The notes: generated from the sequence alone by a model not told the origin. DNA of 61,246 bases from Fulvivirga sp. (GCA_028280565.1 JANQLQ010000054.1:1-61246); one strand, 5' to 3'. Shown: positions 50,466 to 60,977, counted from the first letter of the stretch. Numbers and translations are program-made.

Positions 50466-51767
50466 ATGAAGAAGGTGATGGTGTGGTTTCGAAACGACCT
50501 AAGGGTGAAGGATCATGAAGCCCTATGGAGAGCTTGCCAAAATGGGAACGAAGTATACCCTGTATACGTTTTTGATCCTAGAAATTTCAGCACTACTTCA
50601 TTAGGTTTCGCGCGTACAGGCAGTTTTAGGGGGCAGTTCCTGCTGGAGTCTGTTCTAGAGTTAAAAATAAGCCTGGTAAAACTAGGGGGTGATCTTATCG
50701 TTAAGCAAGGGTTACCCGAGGAGGTGATCCCGGCGCTTGCCCAGCAGTTTGATATTGATCGTGTGTATTGTGGTAAAGAGGTGGCCTACGATGAGCACCA
50801 GGTGGCTCTTACATTGGAAGCGAAGCTGGCGCAGAAAAAAATCGTACTGGACCAGTTTTGGCAAAGTGGACTTTATCATGAAGAAGATGTGCCATGGCCC
50901 ATCAAGCAAGTCCCGGATGTGTTTACTAATTTCAGGAAAGAATCCGAAAAGACGGTCGAGATCCGTGCTGAGTTCGATACACCCGAAAAAGTGAACTTCC
51001 CGGGGAACATTGATACCGGTGATATCCCCGGGCTGCTGGACCTGGGCTTATCGGCGGAGCGCAGAAGCAAGAAAGCCGTGCTCCCTTTTAAAGGGGGTGA
51101 AAAGCAGGCCTGGAAACGTGTCGATGAATACTTTTGGAAGGATGATCTACTCAAAAAATACAAATACACTCGAAACGGCCTGGTAGGGAAAGATTATTCG
51201 AGTAAACTGTCCCCATGGTTGGCCCATGGCTGTATCTCTGCCAAATCCATTTACCACGAGATCAAACGCTACGAAAAGGAGAGGGTGAAGAACGTATCCA
51301 CCTACTGGCTTTTTTTCGAATTGCTTTGGCGGGATTTTTTCAAATTTATGTCGAAAAAGCATGGGGCTGATATCTTTCTTCGTAGGGGTATTACAGGCGA
51401 TATGCCCGATATGGCAGATGATATTGAAAAGTTTGAACTTTGGAGAAAAGGAGAGACGGGTGAGCCTTTCGTGGATGCCAATATGATAGAATTGAACACG
51501 ACAGGTTTTATGTCCAACCGCGGCAGGCAAAATGTAGCCAGCTATCTTATCCATGATCTAAAAGTGAACTGGACCTGGGGGGCTATGTGGTATGAAAACC
51601 GGCTGATAGATTATGATCCCGGGAGCAATTGGCTGAATTGGGCTTACATCGCCGGTGTAGGCAATGATCCACAAAAAGGCAGGAAATTCAATATTGAAAA
51701 CCAATCGCTTCAATATGACCCCAAGGGAGAGTATGTAAAACTTTGGTTGAGGCATACTGTAAAGTAA
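50466..51767 (+). CDS. DASH-type cryptochrome / photolyase
   Basis: 433 residues: an N-terminal photolyase domain (VMVWFRNDLRVKDHEAL, about 4-20; antenna pocket region) and a C-terminal FAD domain (FFELLWRDFFKFMSKKHG, about 279-296; FMSNRGRQNVASYLIHDL; NWLNWAYIAGVGNDPQKGRK, about 387-406). The NDPQ/GRKFN end is typical of CRY-DASH, which repairs cyclobutane pyrimidine dimers, mainly in single-stranded DNA, with blue light. No partner gene is adjacent. Confidence 0.93.
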   Translation: MKKVMVWFRNDLRVKDHEALWRACQNGNEVYPVYVFDPRNFSTTSLGFARTGSFRGQFLLESVLELKISLVKLGGDLIVKQGLPEEVIPALAQQFDIDRVYCGKEVAYDEHQVALTLEAKLAQKKIVLDQFWQSGLYHEEDVPWPIKQVPDVFTNFRKESEKTVEIRAEFDTPEKVNFPGNIDTGDIPGLLDLGLSAERRSKKAVLPFKGGEKQAWKRVDEYFWKDDLLKKYKYTRNGLVGKDYSSKLSPWLAHGCISAKSIYHEIKRYEKERVKNVSTYWLFFELLWRDFFKFMSKKHGADIFLRRGITGDMPDMADDIEKFELWRKGETGEPFVDANMIELNTTGFMSNRGRQNVASYLIHDLKVNWTWGAMWYENRLIDYDPGSNWLNWAYIAGVGNDPQKGRKFNIENQSLQYDPKGEYVKLWLRHTVK

Positions 51768-51975
51768 AAAAGTGAGTTCTTGGAAGACGCATGGGGTACG
51801 GTACTCTTTTTGTATTTAATGGCATGTTCTTTTAACCACGGAGGAAACGGAGAAGGCCGCTGAGGGCCACAGGGGTTAACTTCAAGATTATTCGAAATTG
51901 TGGGTTAGGCCTGTCTCACGTAATAATTGTTTGCCGGGATCTTGGCCAGTACTTTTGGAGAACTGTACTATACCC

Positions 51976-54900
51976 TCATTTTCCAAGACGTGATTCGATC
52001 GCTTCCGTAGCAATTTTCCAGGTCGTGTAACTTTTCGCCAGGTCAGGTACGTAATTCAAGCGGCGGTTCCTGTAGCTTATCCAATCCATTTCCCGGTCTA
52101 GGAACCAACTTATGGTGCCACTTGCGTCTGCCTCCACTGCGAGGTTGAGCCATGGTAGTTCATCTTCGCCTTTTATTTCAAAAGTACGGGTATAGTCATA
52201 CAATGCGCTGATCATGCGCTCATCCCCGGATAGCAAAACCAGTTTAATGGTTTCATCGAAAGAATCCTTGTTGAAATTGTATTGGTAAACTTGATTTGGC
52301 TCTTTGGTAACGAGCGTATCGTAAGCTTTCAATAACTCGAGAAAGTGTTGGTTATCTCCTGCCTGGAGGGCATTTTGTAAGAAATGATGGAAGTAGTTGA
52401 TGGATTGAAGTTTCAACCCTTGTTCCAAGAGCCATTTTTGGATTTCAAGATCTTCTATCCATCTCACGCCATCAGCAGGGAGCTGCTTAGGGTCGAAATC
52501 ATGGGTTTTGACCAACATAAAAAAACTTTGTGAGGCATTCAAACGGAGCGCATAAATAATGCTCTCTTCCAAGTTGGTGGGCACATAAGGTATTGATCGT
52601 ACCGGTTCGCGTTTTTCTTCTGTGGGGGACACGGGCGGTAACAAAAGCTCTACCAGTTCCGGTTCATCCCACTTGAGCGCCTGGCTGAGCAGCGAGGTGC
52701 CGTAACAGCCCGTGCCGGCATTTATGACCTTTTCGCGAAGAAGCCATTCCAACACGTCCCGTTTACCAGGCTGGGCCATCAGCAGGAAAGGAGCTGTATA
52801 ACACTCACTTCCATAATAGTCGCTAATGCGTAGACTTTTAAAAGAAACTCCTCGCTGCATCAGCCACTCGATCATGGTCTTTTCGCCATGGATCATAGCC
52901 CAAAATTCAGGACGTAGATAAGCAGTTTTCCACTGGGCCGGCAGTCCATCGGGGAGCTGCACTTTGACGGATCCTCCTTTTTCATGCAGTAACACCAGGA
53001 TGTCCATACGGTTCATCCAGGCCGCGCACGTGATGAGCGAAAAGCCATATAGCGATGCATTGGGCGATAATCCCGCGTCCAGCCGGGTTTGTAGGGAGGG
53101 TACGTTTCCTTCTATGATATCCAGCATAGCTTTTCGCGTTTCATCCGTGTTGTCCGGGTAGCCTAGGAAAAAGGCGGTGGCCTCATGGAACCGGCTTCTT
53201 ACGGATTCGATGATGCATACCGAGTCCAAGTAAAAGTTACTGGGAGCCATGGCCTTAATCACATCTAGGTAATCTTGCCTTTGTTGAGCGCCGAGGAAGA
53301 CGTGGCCTGTAGGAACTTCCATCGCCGAGTAGGACAGGGTGGGCGAGTATAATCGCCCTCCTTTTCGTATCGTAGAAGCCATAGGGTTGGCATCTAGCAC
53401 CGAAGCAAACCAGGAACGCGACAACGGGTAATGGTAGTTTTGCAAGAGCTCCGTCACCAAGTCATCCCGGCCCCCGGCAGCGGCCCTGCTCAGCGTTTGC
53501 ATCGATTCAAGCCCCTTATCATAATATCCAAACTGGAAGCCTGCCGAATCCCTGTTGAGCATGAACTTCAGCATGTCAAGTGACGCATGTTTAAAAAGCT
53601 TTCGTTCAAAAGCGCCTCGGTCGGCAGGTCTATACCCGGGATAATTAGTAAGTACAGAACGTATAGCTGGCAAATCACCTGCTTCAAACGCTTCGTACAG
53701 CAGGGTGTCAACATGCTCGTAACCAAGGTTTGGCGGATTGCTCTGGGCATCGGGCCAACCTAGAAGCACTTTTGTATCCCTATGGAACTGATCGATATGC
53801 TCTCGAAGTGGTATTTCGTATTGGCAGACATATTTGCTATTTGACTTAGGAATGAATTCGAGGTCTGCTCCTTTGTGTATGAGCATGCGCACTGCGGTGT
53901 AGAGTCTTTCGTCCAGTGCAACAGAGAGGGGTGAGCGATTGACCAGGAATTCGGATTCATGGCTTACATTAGGATCTGCCCCGTATAGCAGTAATAGCTG
54001 GGCGATCAATTCCTGCTTGTTTAGCAAGGCGATCATGAGCGGCGGCATTTCTATTTCCTTCTGCCAGCGCGATGGGCGGGCTGAGTAAGGCTTGTTAGGG
54101 TCAGCGTTTTGTTCCAAGTACTCACGCACTTTATCCACCAGGCCCTTTTTAAGGGCTTCTTCAAAAGCCCCCTGGACAATGGAGGCATTATAGGTAGAAG
54201 AGGCGCCTTTCTCTTGCATACGTGCCAAAACCTGCTCTTTTTCCGGGAAATGCTCGCTTTCGTTGGCATAGTAATACGGTGTAAAATGCTGATCATTAGG
54301 AAGGTTGGGGTCAAAGTCCGCCTCTAGCAAAAGATAGATCAACCCGGTATTTTTTTCCAAAACGGCGTCATGCAGCAGGGAGTTGCCTTTTTCACTGCTG
54401 TAGCGTTGCAGTTGAGGCAGGTATCGTTTATAGGCTAGACAAGCTTCAAAAAACCAGTTCTTAGCCTGGCCATACACGTGGGCGATAGGTAGCGTGTAGC
54501 CTGGTCTACCATCAAAATGATGGTTTTCCAGTAGCCAACGGCCGATGGTCTCGTTATTTACACTAACGGCATACCGTAATGCCTTCTCCAGCTCAAGATA
54601 CTCATACTTTTTCACTAATACTTTGGCCTTTTCATGATCGTGAAAGGTGATCGCCAAGTCCAGGTTGTGATAGATAAAGGGGCTGAAAGGTATGTTTTGT
54701 TCTTGTAAATAGTGATAGGTCGTTAAGTTACCGGCAATATCGATTAGCGTATGAGGGCCGGGTGACCGATATTTTCGATAGGTTTGAGAATCAGTGTGGA
54801 GGGGCTCTATTTTAGTGCCCTGCTCGATAAGCCAGCGGACATTATCCGTAGCTCCTGCAGCCACGGCGGCTTCCAGCGGCTTTACGCCAGTACTGCCGGG

Positions 54901-56799
54901 CTGATCTAAGGATAGCCCTTTGGCTAACAGCACTTTCAATATTCCTGGGCTACCCATCGTGGCGGCATACACGAGGTGGTCCTGGTCCAGCGTCTTTCCT
55001 TCGGCATAGAGATGATCTACTAGTACCTCTATTGCATCTTGTGCATGCCATTCTATGGCAAGGGGTAGCAAGGCATGGGGTATTTTTCCCAGGGCCGGAA
55101 AAATTTCTGATCGAGGCTGCCCTCTCACGGATATTTCCATCATCTCTTGAGGAAGATGATCCATGGAAAGGCCGCTCTCCAGCAGGAGTTGAAGTACTTC
55201 TGTATGAGCCAGTAGATACAATAAAGATGGGTCACTGTTCAAGCCATTCATTACGTTTTCTGCAGAAAATCCCTCTTTTGCCAACCATTGTAAGGCTTCC
55301 GAATTTTGTACCCGTAATGCTTGCTGGTAGAAGTACGTAGCGTAGTCGCTGGCATTCGTTTTTTGTTGCAAGGCTGTGAGAATGCGCTTACTTTGCCCTA
55401 GTAAAGCCAAAAAGAACGTTTCCTTTTCTATGGATAAGTACTGGTTCTTTTCGATAATGTCTAAGGCAGGTTTTTCCATGCCCAGGTAGATCATCAACTC
55501 AAAAAGAGAAAGGCCATAGCCATCTTTAGCGAAAGGATTGTTGCTTTCCAGGTGAGCCTCCAGGGCGCGTTGGTTCCCATTCACTACCTGTAGAAAAATG
55601 CCTGGGACCTTTACTTGTTTATTGGTGTAGAAATTACTCAACCACCCTGCATCATAGCCAGCAAGTAGGAAGTTACGTGTGTCTATGGTGATGGCTTCCA
55701 CCTTATGCCCTAGCTGTAAGAGGAGGTTTTGTACCCCCGGAAATCGGGCAAACCATTGATCATTCTCCAGGTACAAGGCATTTTCCTGCATTAAAAAGCC
55801 TACCACCTCTTCGTTTAGTGGGTACTGATCGGCAAAACGCAGCATTTCTATGGGTGCGGAGACGAGGCGCTGGACACTGGGCAAGGGATCAAATTGCCTA
55901 TCATCCAGTGCCTTCATCATGGAGATATAAAGTGGATGGTGTCCTTTTAGGCTAGAGACTTGTGCCAGGTAGTACAAGTCATCCATGAAAGACCAATCGG
56001 TATAGTCACGATCTTCTTTCAATACATATCGTTTTTGAAAATCCATTACCTCCTCCAGTAAAGCCTCGATGCCCTCATTTTCCCGGAGGATCAGCTTCTT
56101 TATTAATCGACGGTAATTTTCCATATATTGATCTATGGGCTGAATGTTCACTTCCCGGGCGAGTTGTTTTCGTACCAGGTAGTCTACTACCGTTCCTTCT
56201 TCGAGTTGTAGGCCAGCGTCCATGTCGTAAGGGAAAAAACTGTACAAAAAATCCTCATGCTCATATCCTGTACCCACCTTATCAAAGATCTCTGCACAGA
56301 AAAGACTATCGGGACGTACGCCACGGCTCATCAATTCCTGTAGTAAGCCCCAATCGGCAAAGTCTACTACAGCGCCAAGGGTGGGTAGCTCTTTGATATC
56401 CTGGCAATGATCGCAGATGGTTACGCTATCGGTTATGGCGGCGCCGTTTTGGATCAACAAGGCCACGACTTCCGATTTTCTTTCGCTGATTGCCGTTTCC
56501 AATAGCGTGAGACCTTTCCCGGATCGCGCCTCGTTGATCGAGACTCCATCGTTTAGTAACCGCTGGAATAAAGGATAATACCATTGATTTCCTCGACTGT
56601 TCCCATGGATCATTCCAAACAGCAGGTCCGTTCGTTCGTCAGCAGATAAAGCATCAATTTGGGTGGAATCTTCCCATGATTCCACCCATTTATACATATA
56701 CTTCCACGCCAATTCTTGTAGGGCCTGGTTTTGTGCTTGTAAAGTACTGCTATAAGATATGAGAAGGATACAGGAAAGGGTAATGAGGGCTTTTTTCAT
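51976..56799 (-). CDS. Giant secreted ankyrin-repeat protein
   Basis: I choose ATG 56799 because it begins a clear signal peptide (KKALITLSCILLISYSSTLQ); an upstream ATG at 56838 would spoil it. About 1607 residues, almost wholly ankyrin repeats, many degenerate (LTLLETAISERKSEVVALLI, GVKPLEAAVAAGATDNVRWL, LIAQLLLLYGADPNV, GTSLLSQALKWDEPELVELL). There is no catalytic domain or T9SS tail. It should act in the periplasm or at the cell surface as a protein-binding solenoid. A 22-bp perfect palindrome lies in its promoter region (56889). Confidence 0.85.
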   Translation of the reverse strand: MKKALITLSCILLISYSSTLQAQNQALQELAWKYMYKWVESWEDSTQIDALSADERTDLLFGMIHGNSRGNQWYYPLFQRLLNDGVSINEARSGKGLTLLETAISERKSEVVALLIQNGAAITDSVTICDHCQDIKELPTLGAVVDFADWGLLQELMSRGVRPDSLFCAEIFDKVGTGYEHEDFLYSFFPYDMDAGLQLEEGTVVDYLVRKQLAREVNIQPIDQYMENYRRLIKKLILRENEGIEALLEEVMDFQKRYVLKEDRDYTDWSFMDDLYYLAQVSSLKGHHPLYISMMKALDDRQFDPLPSVQRLVSAPIEMLRFADQYPLNEEVVGFLMQENALYLENDQWFARFPGVQNLLLQLGHKVEAITIDTRNFLLAGYDAGWLSNFYTNKQVKVPGIFLQVVNGNQRALEAHLESNNPFAKDGYGLSLFELMIYLGMEKPALDIIEKNQYLSIEKETFFLALLGQSKRILTALQQKTNASDYATYFYQQALRVQNSEALQWLAKEGFSAENVMNGLNSDPSLLYLLAHTEVLQLLLESGLSMDHLPQEMMEISVRGQPRSEIFPALGKIPHALLPLAIEWHAQDAIEVLVDHLYAEGKTLDQDHLVYAATMGSPGILKVLLAKGLSLDQPGSTGVKPLEAAVAAGATDNVRWLIEQGTKIEPLHTDSQTYRKYRSPGPHTLIDIAGNLTTYHYLQEQNIPFSPFIYHNLDLAITFHDHEKAKVLVKKYEYLELEKALRYAVSVNNETIGRWLLENHHFDGRPGYTLPIAHVYGQAKNWFFEACLAYKRYLPQLQRYSSEKGNSLLHDAVLEKNTGLIYLLLEADFDPNLPNDQHFTPYYYANESEHFPEKEQVLARMQEKGASSTYNASIVQGAFEEALKKGLVDKVREYLEQNADPNKPYSARPSRWQKEIEMPPLMIALLNKQELIAQLLLLYGADPNVSHESEFLVNRSPLSVALDERLYTAVRMLIHKGADLEFIPKSNSKYVCQYEIPLREHIDQFHRDTKVLLGWPDAQSNPPNLGYEHVDTLLYEAFEAGDLPAIRSVLTNYPGYRPADRGAFERKLFKHASLDMLKFMLNRDSAGFQFGYYDKGLESMQTLSRAAAGGRDDLVTELLQNYHYPLSRSWFASVLDANPMASTIRKGGRLYSPTLSYSAMEVPTGHVFLGAQQRQDYLDVIKAMAPSNFYLDSVCIIESVRSRFHEATAFFLGYPDNTDETRKAMLDIIEGNVPSLQTRLDAGLSPNASLYGFSLITCAAWMNRMDILVLLHEKGGSVKVQLPDGLPAQWKTAYLRPEFWAMIHGEKTMIEWLMQRGVSFKSLRISDYYGSECYTAPFLLMAQPGKRDVLEWLLREKVINAGTGCYGTSLLSQALKWDEPELVELLLPPVSPTEEKREPVRSIPYVPTNLEESIIYALRLNASQSFFMLVKTHDFDPKQLPADGVRWIEDLEIQKWLLEQGLKLQSINYFHHFLQNALQAGDNQHFLELLKAYDTLVTKEPNQVYQYNFNKDSFDETIKLVLLSGDERMISALYDYTRTFEIKGEDELPWLNLAVEADASGTISWFLDREMDWISYRNRRLNYVPDLAKSYTTWKIATEAIESRLGK

Positions 56800-56888
56800 G
56801 GCAACAGGGGTTGCTGATAGCATAAAATCACAATTCAAAAACTAAGGGTAAATCTATTTTTTTTGAAAGTAGTACTACGATAAATTGC

Positions 56889-56910
56889 GGGAAAATTTGC
56901 AAATTTTCCC
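56889..56910. promoter_or_regulatory. 22-bp perfect palindrome between divergent genes
   Basis: GGGAAAATTTG joined to CAAATTTTCCC with no gap, between the ankyrin gene (minus, start 56799) and the RDD gene (plus, start 56979). Position and symmetry suggest an operator for a dimeric regulator acting on one or both. Confidence 0.45.
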
Positions 56911-56978
56911 TGCCATCCTGTCGCAGGTATTACTATGGCATAGAAGGCAGGCTTGAATAATTCAAAAACACCAAAACT

Positions 56979-57407
56979 ATGGATCCTAAATCGACCCAAT
57001 ATGCAGGATTTTGGAGGCGCTTTGCAGCAGCTGTCCTAGACGATACGTTAATACTGATTTTAGCAAACCTATTGATTTCTGTAAGCAACTTTTATCGATA
57101 CATTGTTGATTCAAACGAGGTATTTATAACCTCATTCATTTTCATATTTCTCGTTCTTTTGCGATGGAGCTATTCAGCGGGAATGGAAAGCTCGCCCTTA
57201 AGGGCAACAATAGGCAAATTGGCTATTGGTTTGTATGTTACGAATATGGACGGAGGGCGAGTTACGTTCCGGCAAGCCACAGGCCGTTTCTTCAGTAAGG
57301 TTCTTTCTTCGCTTATATTATGCATCGGCTATATTATGGCAGCCTTTACGCCTAAAAAGCAGGCGCTGCATGATCAATTGAGCAATTGCCTGGTCATGAG
57401 ACTTTAA
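56979..57407 (+). CDS. RDD-family membrane protein
   Basis: 142 residues with the RDD signature RRFAAAVLDDTLILILANLL (about 13-32) as first membrane helix, a second helix (about 50-65) and a third (about 115-130, VLSSLILCIGYIMAAF) ending in KKQALHDQLSNCLV. Some RDD proteins have been linked to Na+/H+ antiport; most are uncharacterised. Divergent from the ankyrin gene. Confidence 0.88.
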   Translation: MDPKSTQYAGFWRRFAAAVLDDTLILILANLLISVSNFYRYIVDSNEVFITSFIFIFLVLLRWSYSAGMESSPLRATIGKLAIGLYVTNMDGGRVTFRQATGRFFSKVLSSLILCIGYIMAAFTPKKQALHDQLSNCLVMRL

Positions 57408-57511
57408 ATAAAAGATATCATTTTCCGGGTTGATTTCAACTATCAAATAACTGAACAAAACATAAAAGATGAGAATATCAATGAATAGATTTTATAGAAA
57501 GGAGAATAAAT

Positions 57512-57856
57512 ATGGATGTACAGGTATATAGATTGAAAGTAATAGAGGGTAAAGAAAACGTTGCAGAAGAATGGTTAGCCTTTTTAAAGGCTAACAAAGA
57601 AACAGCCGAAAAAACACTGGAAAATGAAAAGGTATATTTTGAAGCATACTTTAAAGAATACATTGGAGACCAAATGTACATATACTTATTTATGATGAGC
57701 AAGGACCATGAGTTTGCTAATAATACAGCTTTCAACAGCTCAAATGAATTAGATAAGAAGCATTTTGAATACTTAAACGCTTGCATAGATCGCAATGAAA
57801 GCAATACAATGAATTCTGAAGTTTTTATGGACAATTTAAAAGATAAAACACTTTAG
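57512..57856 (+). CDS. DUF6176-like small cytoplasmic protein
   Basis: 114 residues resembling DUF6176: YRLKVIEGKENVAEEWLAFL (about 6-25), then TLENEKVYFEAYFKEYIGD and YIYLFMMSKD, a ferredoxin-like alpha+beta pattern. No signal or membrane segment. It follows the RDD gene by 104 bp on the same strand. Function unknown. Confidence 0.7.
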   Translation: MDVQVYRLKVIEGKENVAEEWLAFLKANKETAEKTLENEKVYFEAYFKEYIGDQMYIYLFMMSKDHEFANNTAFNSSNELDKKHFEYLNACIDRNESNTMNSEVFMDNLKDKTL

Positions 57857-58009
57857 GAGACTGGCGAATGATTGAGCAGGCCGGACTATAATCAAGTCGG
57901 CCCATGCAGGTCTAACCATAGCCTGGTGCGTCACAGGTCGCATAATACTCATTATTATAAGATATGAAGTTGATGTATTTATGGCTTTCACCGGCCATGA
58001 TAATGGTAT

Positions 58010-58995
58010 TCAACTAGGTGAAGCTTGGATACATTTATTCAAGTTAGTTTGCAAAAGGGCAAAGCTCACCGGTACAATGAAAAAAGAACAGGCGATCACT
58101 ACCCAGGTTTTATGATAAGTGCTTTTTCCAAGTGAGGTGATTTTGGATACCAGGCTGCTATTGAGGGACCCGGTGATCATCGGGAGTAAGATGATGCCCA
58201 ACAGCAAATTGCACCAGGCAGCTGCCTTTGGGGATAAGGTCGTTCGTGAAGGATAAATAGCATTTACCTCTCCATGGAAGCGGTAAGATAAGTACACCAT
58301 ATAATAATAGGTATAAGACATAACAGTGCCACTTTCCAGGGAGGCCGATAAGTAGGTACGAAGTGATTTCCCACTTTCTTTTCCGGGGGCGGGACATAGA
58401 AAAGGCTGGGCTTTACCGGTAAAAGAAAGGCCATTCCTACGAAAGCGAGTACCAGTGAAAGTATAAAGAAGTTCTCCCCTTTGTCGAGAAAGCCTGCAAA
58501 CAAGGGCAAAGTAGAGTATGGGATCATACGCTCGAAAAAAATGACCAGCCCATAGCTCACCACAAACATTTCTCCACCTCCACTTCCACCTGCAATGATG
58601 GACGGTATGGAAAGCCATATAGCGCCAATACCAAGACCGATCAATGCGCCTGCAAAAATCAACAAAGTTGGTGAGGGGACAAGTAACCCTAGAAGCAGGC
58701 CAAGGAAGGTAATGCCACCATAAAGAAAAAGTAAATAGTGGTTTTTTAGCCGAACGGCAAACCACGCCAGCCATATCCCGGCAAAACCGAAAAAGGAGAA
58801 CAAAGCCATTAATACACTTACCTGTTGTGTGTCCATGTCGGCATAACCGCCAAGGAATATCACGGAATGACCGATAAGTACTTGGATGGTGAAGAAGCAA
58901 AGAAAGAAAAGAAAGAGTCCCCAAAATCGGTAAGTGCTTACCTGTTCGGCCCAGGTCCAGGCCGTATTTTCTTTAGTCATAGCATATTTATCCAA
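58010..58995 (-). pseudogene. MFS-like transporter split by a frameshift
   Basis: The first frame (58995 to 58264, 243 residues) has seven membrane helices (starting FWGLFLFFLCFFTIQVLIG) and stops after CTYLTASMER. Reading from about 58265 in a neighbouring frame continues plausibly to 58010 (VNAIYPSRTTLSPKAAAWCN, two more helices, LLLGIILLPMI and VVIACSFFIVPVSFALL). The two parts look like one nine- or ten-helix transporter with a frameshift near 58260-58300. This could be a sequencing error, a true pseudogene, or a genuinely short protein. Confidence 0.55.
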
Positions 58996-59109
58996 CGCGC
59001 TGATTCAAAATTATGATCATGCAAGTGTATAGTGTTAGTTTTGGTTACAACCACAAAAAGCCTTGTCAAAAGGTATACGCCTGTTTGTTGATCCCAAATC
59101 ATTAAGGTT

Positions 59110-60201
59110 CTATTTCAATGATATAATGACCTCCGTGTTCTTTGTGGTTTTTCCATAAAGCTTTCCTTTGATGATCGGGATGTCATAAGTAGCTTTTCTC
59201 CCGGTACCATCCCCTTCGAATTCGATAAAAACGGAAAAGCCGTTAACATCCGCCAAGGTCTTGGCAAAATTGCTACCCCATAGCCGAATCTCCTTGCCGT
59301 CACTTAAGATCTTGTTCTGATCGTTGTGGGTTCTAAGTTCTATTTTAGGAGTGAAATACCCAATAATATCTTTCTTATCCTCCTCGTTGCTGGCAATGAA
59401 CGTAACAGAACTTACCACGCGCCCAAGAGTTGATAAATACAATGTGGCAATATTCAGCCCATCCTGGGCCTCTGCCCGGTGATCATATCCTAAGAACAGT
59501 TGGATCTTACTGTTGGGAACATCCACGGTGAAGAATTCCTTGTGAAAGGTTAGAAACGGTTCATTCGATTGATAGTTATACAATTCACTGTAGTCTTCCG
59601 ATCCACAACACCCATAGTTGATCGCTTGGTAATAAGAGCACTTAAATTTGAGGTCATTGAAATACCGGGTAGCCTCCCAGTGTGGCTTGCCTGGCCAAGA
59701 TGTTTCTGCATAGATCGCTGTGGGGACAAATTCTCCACCGAGGTGTGTTCGTTCCACCACCTTCCTGATCAAGCCATATTCGCAATGAGAATGAAAGGTA
59801 ACTTCTCTTGTTTTTTGAATACTCCTGTCCGTCTCCGGGTCGTAGAATATCCGGAAATAGGCATTGGATTTATTCGCATAGGATGGGTCTGATAGCCCAC
59901 TCAAAGCTTTATGCTCAAACTCACGGATACGTTCGATGTTTGCTTTGTCGATAGCGGTTAACTCTTTTTCTACCGTTGTTTTTGAGGGTTTGTACCATGG
60001 CTTTTCGCTAAAATGCGCTTTGAGGTCGGAAGATTCAAAAATGTACCCGTAACGGGCGAATATTTCATTCCTGGTCAGTCGTAGTTCGGCTGTGGATTTT
60101 CCCTTTAGCACGTAGGCCGGGATCAGTTGCTGGTCCGGGGCCGATTGCCCAAATGCACCGAACTGTACAATCGTGGCAATGGTAATTAGCATCGTTTTCA
60201 T
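59110..60201 (-). CDS. YARHG-domain secreted protein
   Basis: 363 residues: a signal peptide (about 1-18, MLITIATIVQFGAFGQ) and a YARHG domain (about 35-95, AELRLTRNEIFARYGYIFES ... PWYKPSKTTVEKELTAIDKA), followed by an unassigned ~260-residue beta-rich part with CCGSEDYSELYN. YARHG domains are extracellular and of unknown role. Single gene with intergenic DNA on both sides. Confidence 0.85.
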   Translation of the reverse strand: MKTMLITIATIVQFGAFGQSAPDQQLIPAYVLKGKSTAELRLTRNEIFARYGYIFESSDLKAHFSEKPWYKPSKTTVEKELTAIDKANIERIREFEHKALSGLSDPSYANKSNAYFRIFYDPETDRSIQKTREVTFHSHCEYGLIRKVVERTHLGGEFVPTAIYAETSWPGKPHWEATRYFNDLKFKCSYYQAINYGCCGSEDYSELYNYQSNEPFLTFHKEFFTVDVPNSKIQLFLGYDHRAEAQDGLNIATLYLSTLGRVVSSVTFIASNEEDKKDIIGYFTPKIELRTHNDQNKILSDGKEIRLWGSNFAKTLADVNGFSVFIEFEGDGTGRKATYDIPIIKGKLYGKTTKNTEVIISLK

Positions 60202-60440
60202 GGAGTAAAACTAAGCGACAAAGCCCTTTAGTGGAACACAAACAGCTGCCAAACTATTGATCAAATAAGGTAGGAGCAGGATGGGATCCTTCTCTATTTT
60301 GACCGGGTGAGTGCGTGATTTTGCCCAGTGCTCGTTCGGCATGAACCATCATACCCATGTATGAGGGTGTTATGAGGGCTTTTTGCATAAAGATCGGGTT
60401 TATTCAAATGAAAATGACAAGGTGAAATATGGTGTCAAGG

Positions 60441-60977
60441 TTAGAAGATCCGTGTGAGCCGGTAATAGTCTGTCATGGTGATCCGGATCGCCTCTCTTTC
60501 TTTCGAAGAATTCAAAAAAGGTGTGCCTTCGGCTAAGGTAAACGTATAGTTCTGCTCTATCCCCTCGAAGAGTAAGGTGCCAAACTCTAACATGTTATCC
60601 CTATTCATGGCTTCCAGTTTAAATTGCCCGGAAGTGTTGCTGACCGTATCTGTCCAATTTACGACCCAGGGTGGATCATTGGTTAATGATCCACTTGGCT
60701 CCAAGAGGATGTAGGCTTCGTCTTGCAGATAGTTGATCACAATCGCCAGGTTCAATATGGCTTTGGAGTCATCTTGTAGCCTTTTTTTAAACCGGAATAC
60801 GTTAAATTTAGCCGCCTGGTTCTCCTCCAAGTCATAGTAAGACTGCCGCATGTTTTTAAAGAAAAGCTCGGTATCGTCTCCTGTTTTGAAAGTAAATTTA
60901 TCCCTGTCAATACCCTTGTCCTTATCAATTTGACAGGAGCAAACCACTAACAGCAATCCAAATAAGCTTGTTCTCAT
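60441..60977 (-). CDS. Small lipoprotein, unknown function
   Basis: 178 residues. The lipoprotein signal ends LLLVVCSCQ (Cys about residue 13 or 15). The mature part is mixed alpha/beta (FTFKTGDDTELFFKNMRQSY; VINYLQDEAYILLEPSGS) and unlike any family I can name. It lies on the same strand as the YARHG gene, 239 bp away, so co-transcription is uncertain. Confidence 0.75.
   Translation of the reverse strand: MRTSLFGLLLVVCSCQIDKDKGIDRDKFTFKTGDDTELFFKNMRQSYYDLEENQAAKFNVFRFKKRLQDDSKAILNLAIVINYLQDEAYILLEPSGSLTNDPPWVVNWTDTVSNTSGQFKLEAMNRDNMLEFGTLLFEGIEQNYTFTLAEGTPFLNSSKEREAIRITMTDYYRLTRIF

Noticed and set aside
51830-51880. CCACGGAGG...GGCCACAGGGG text and similar GCAAAG words at 31150 and 50290 as a new element
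   Set aside because: These words occur as scattered interspersed repeats in many bacteria and show no complete element here.
58158-58397. 79-codon minus-strand frame inside the transporter region
   Set aside because: It is the third frame of the same membrane-protein gene; only the frames of 58264-58995 and the 58010 end give sensible helices.
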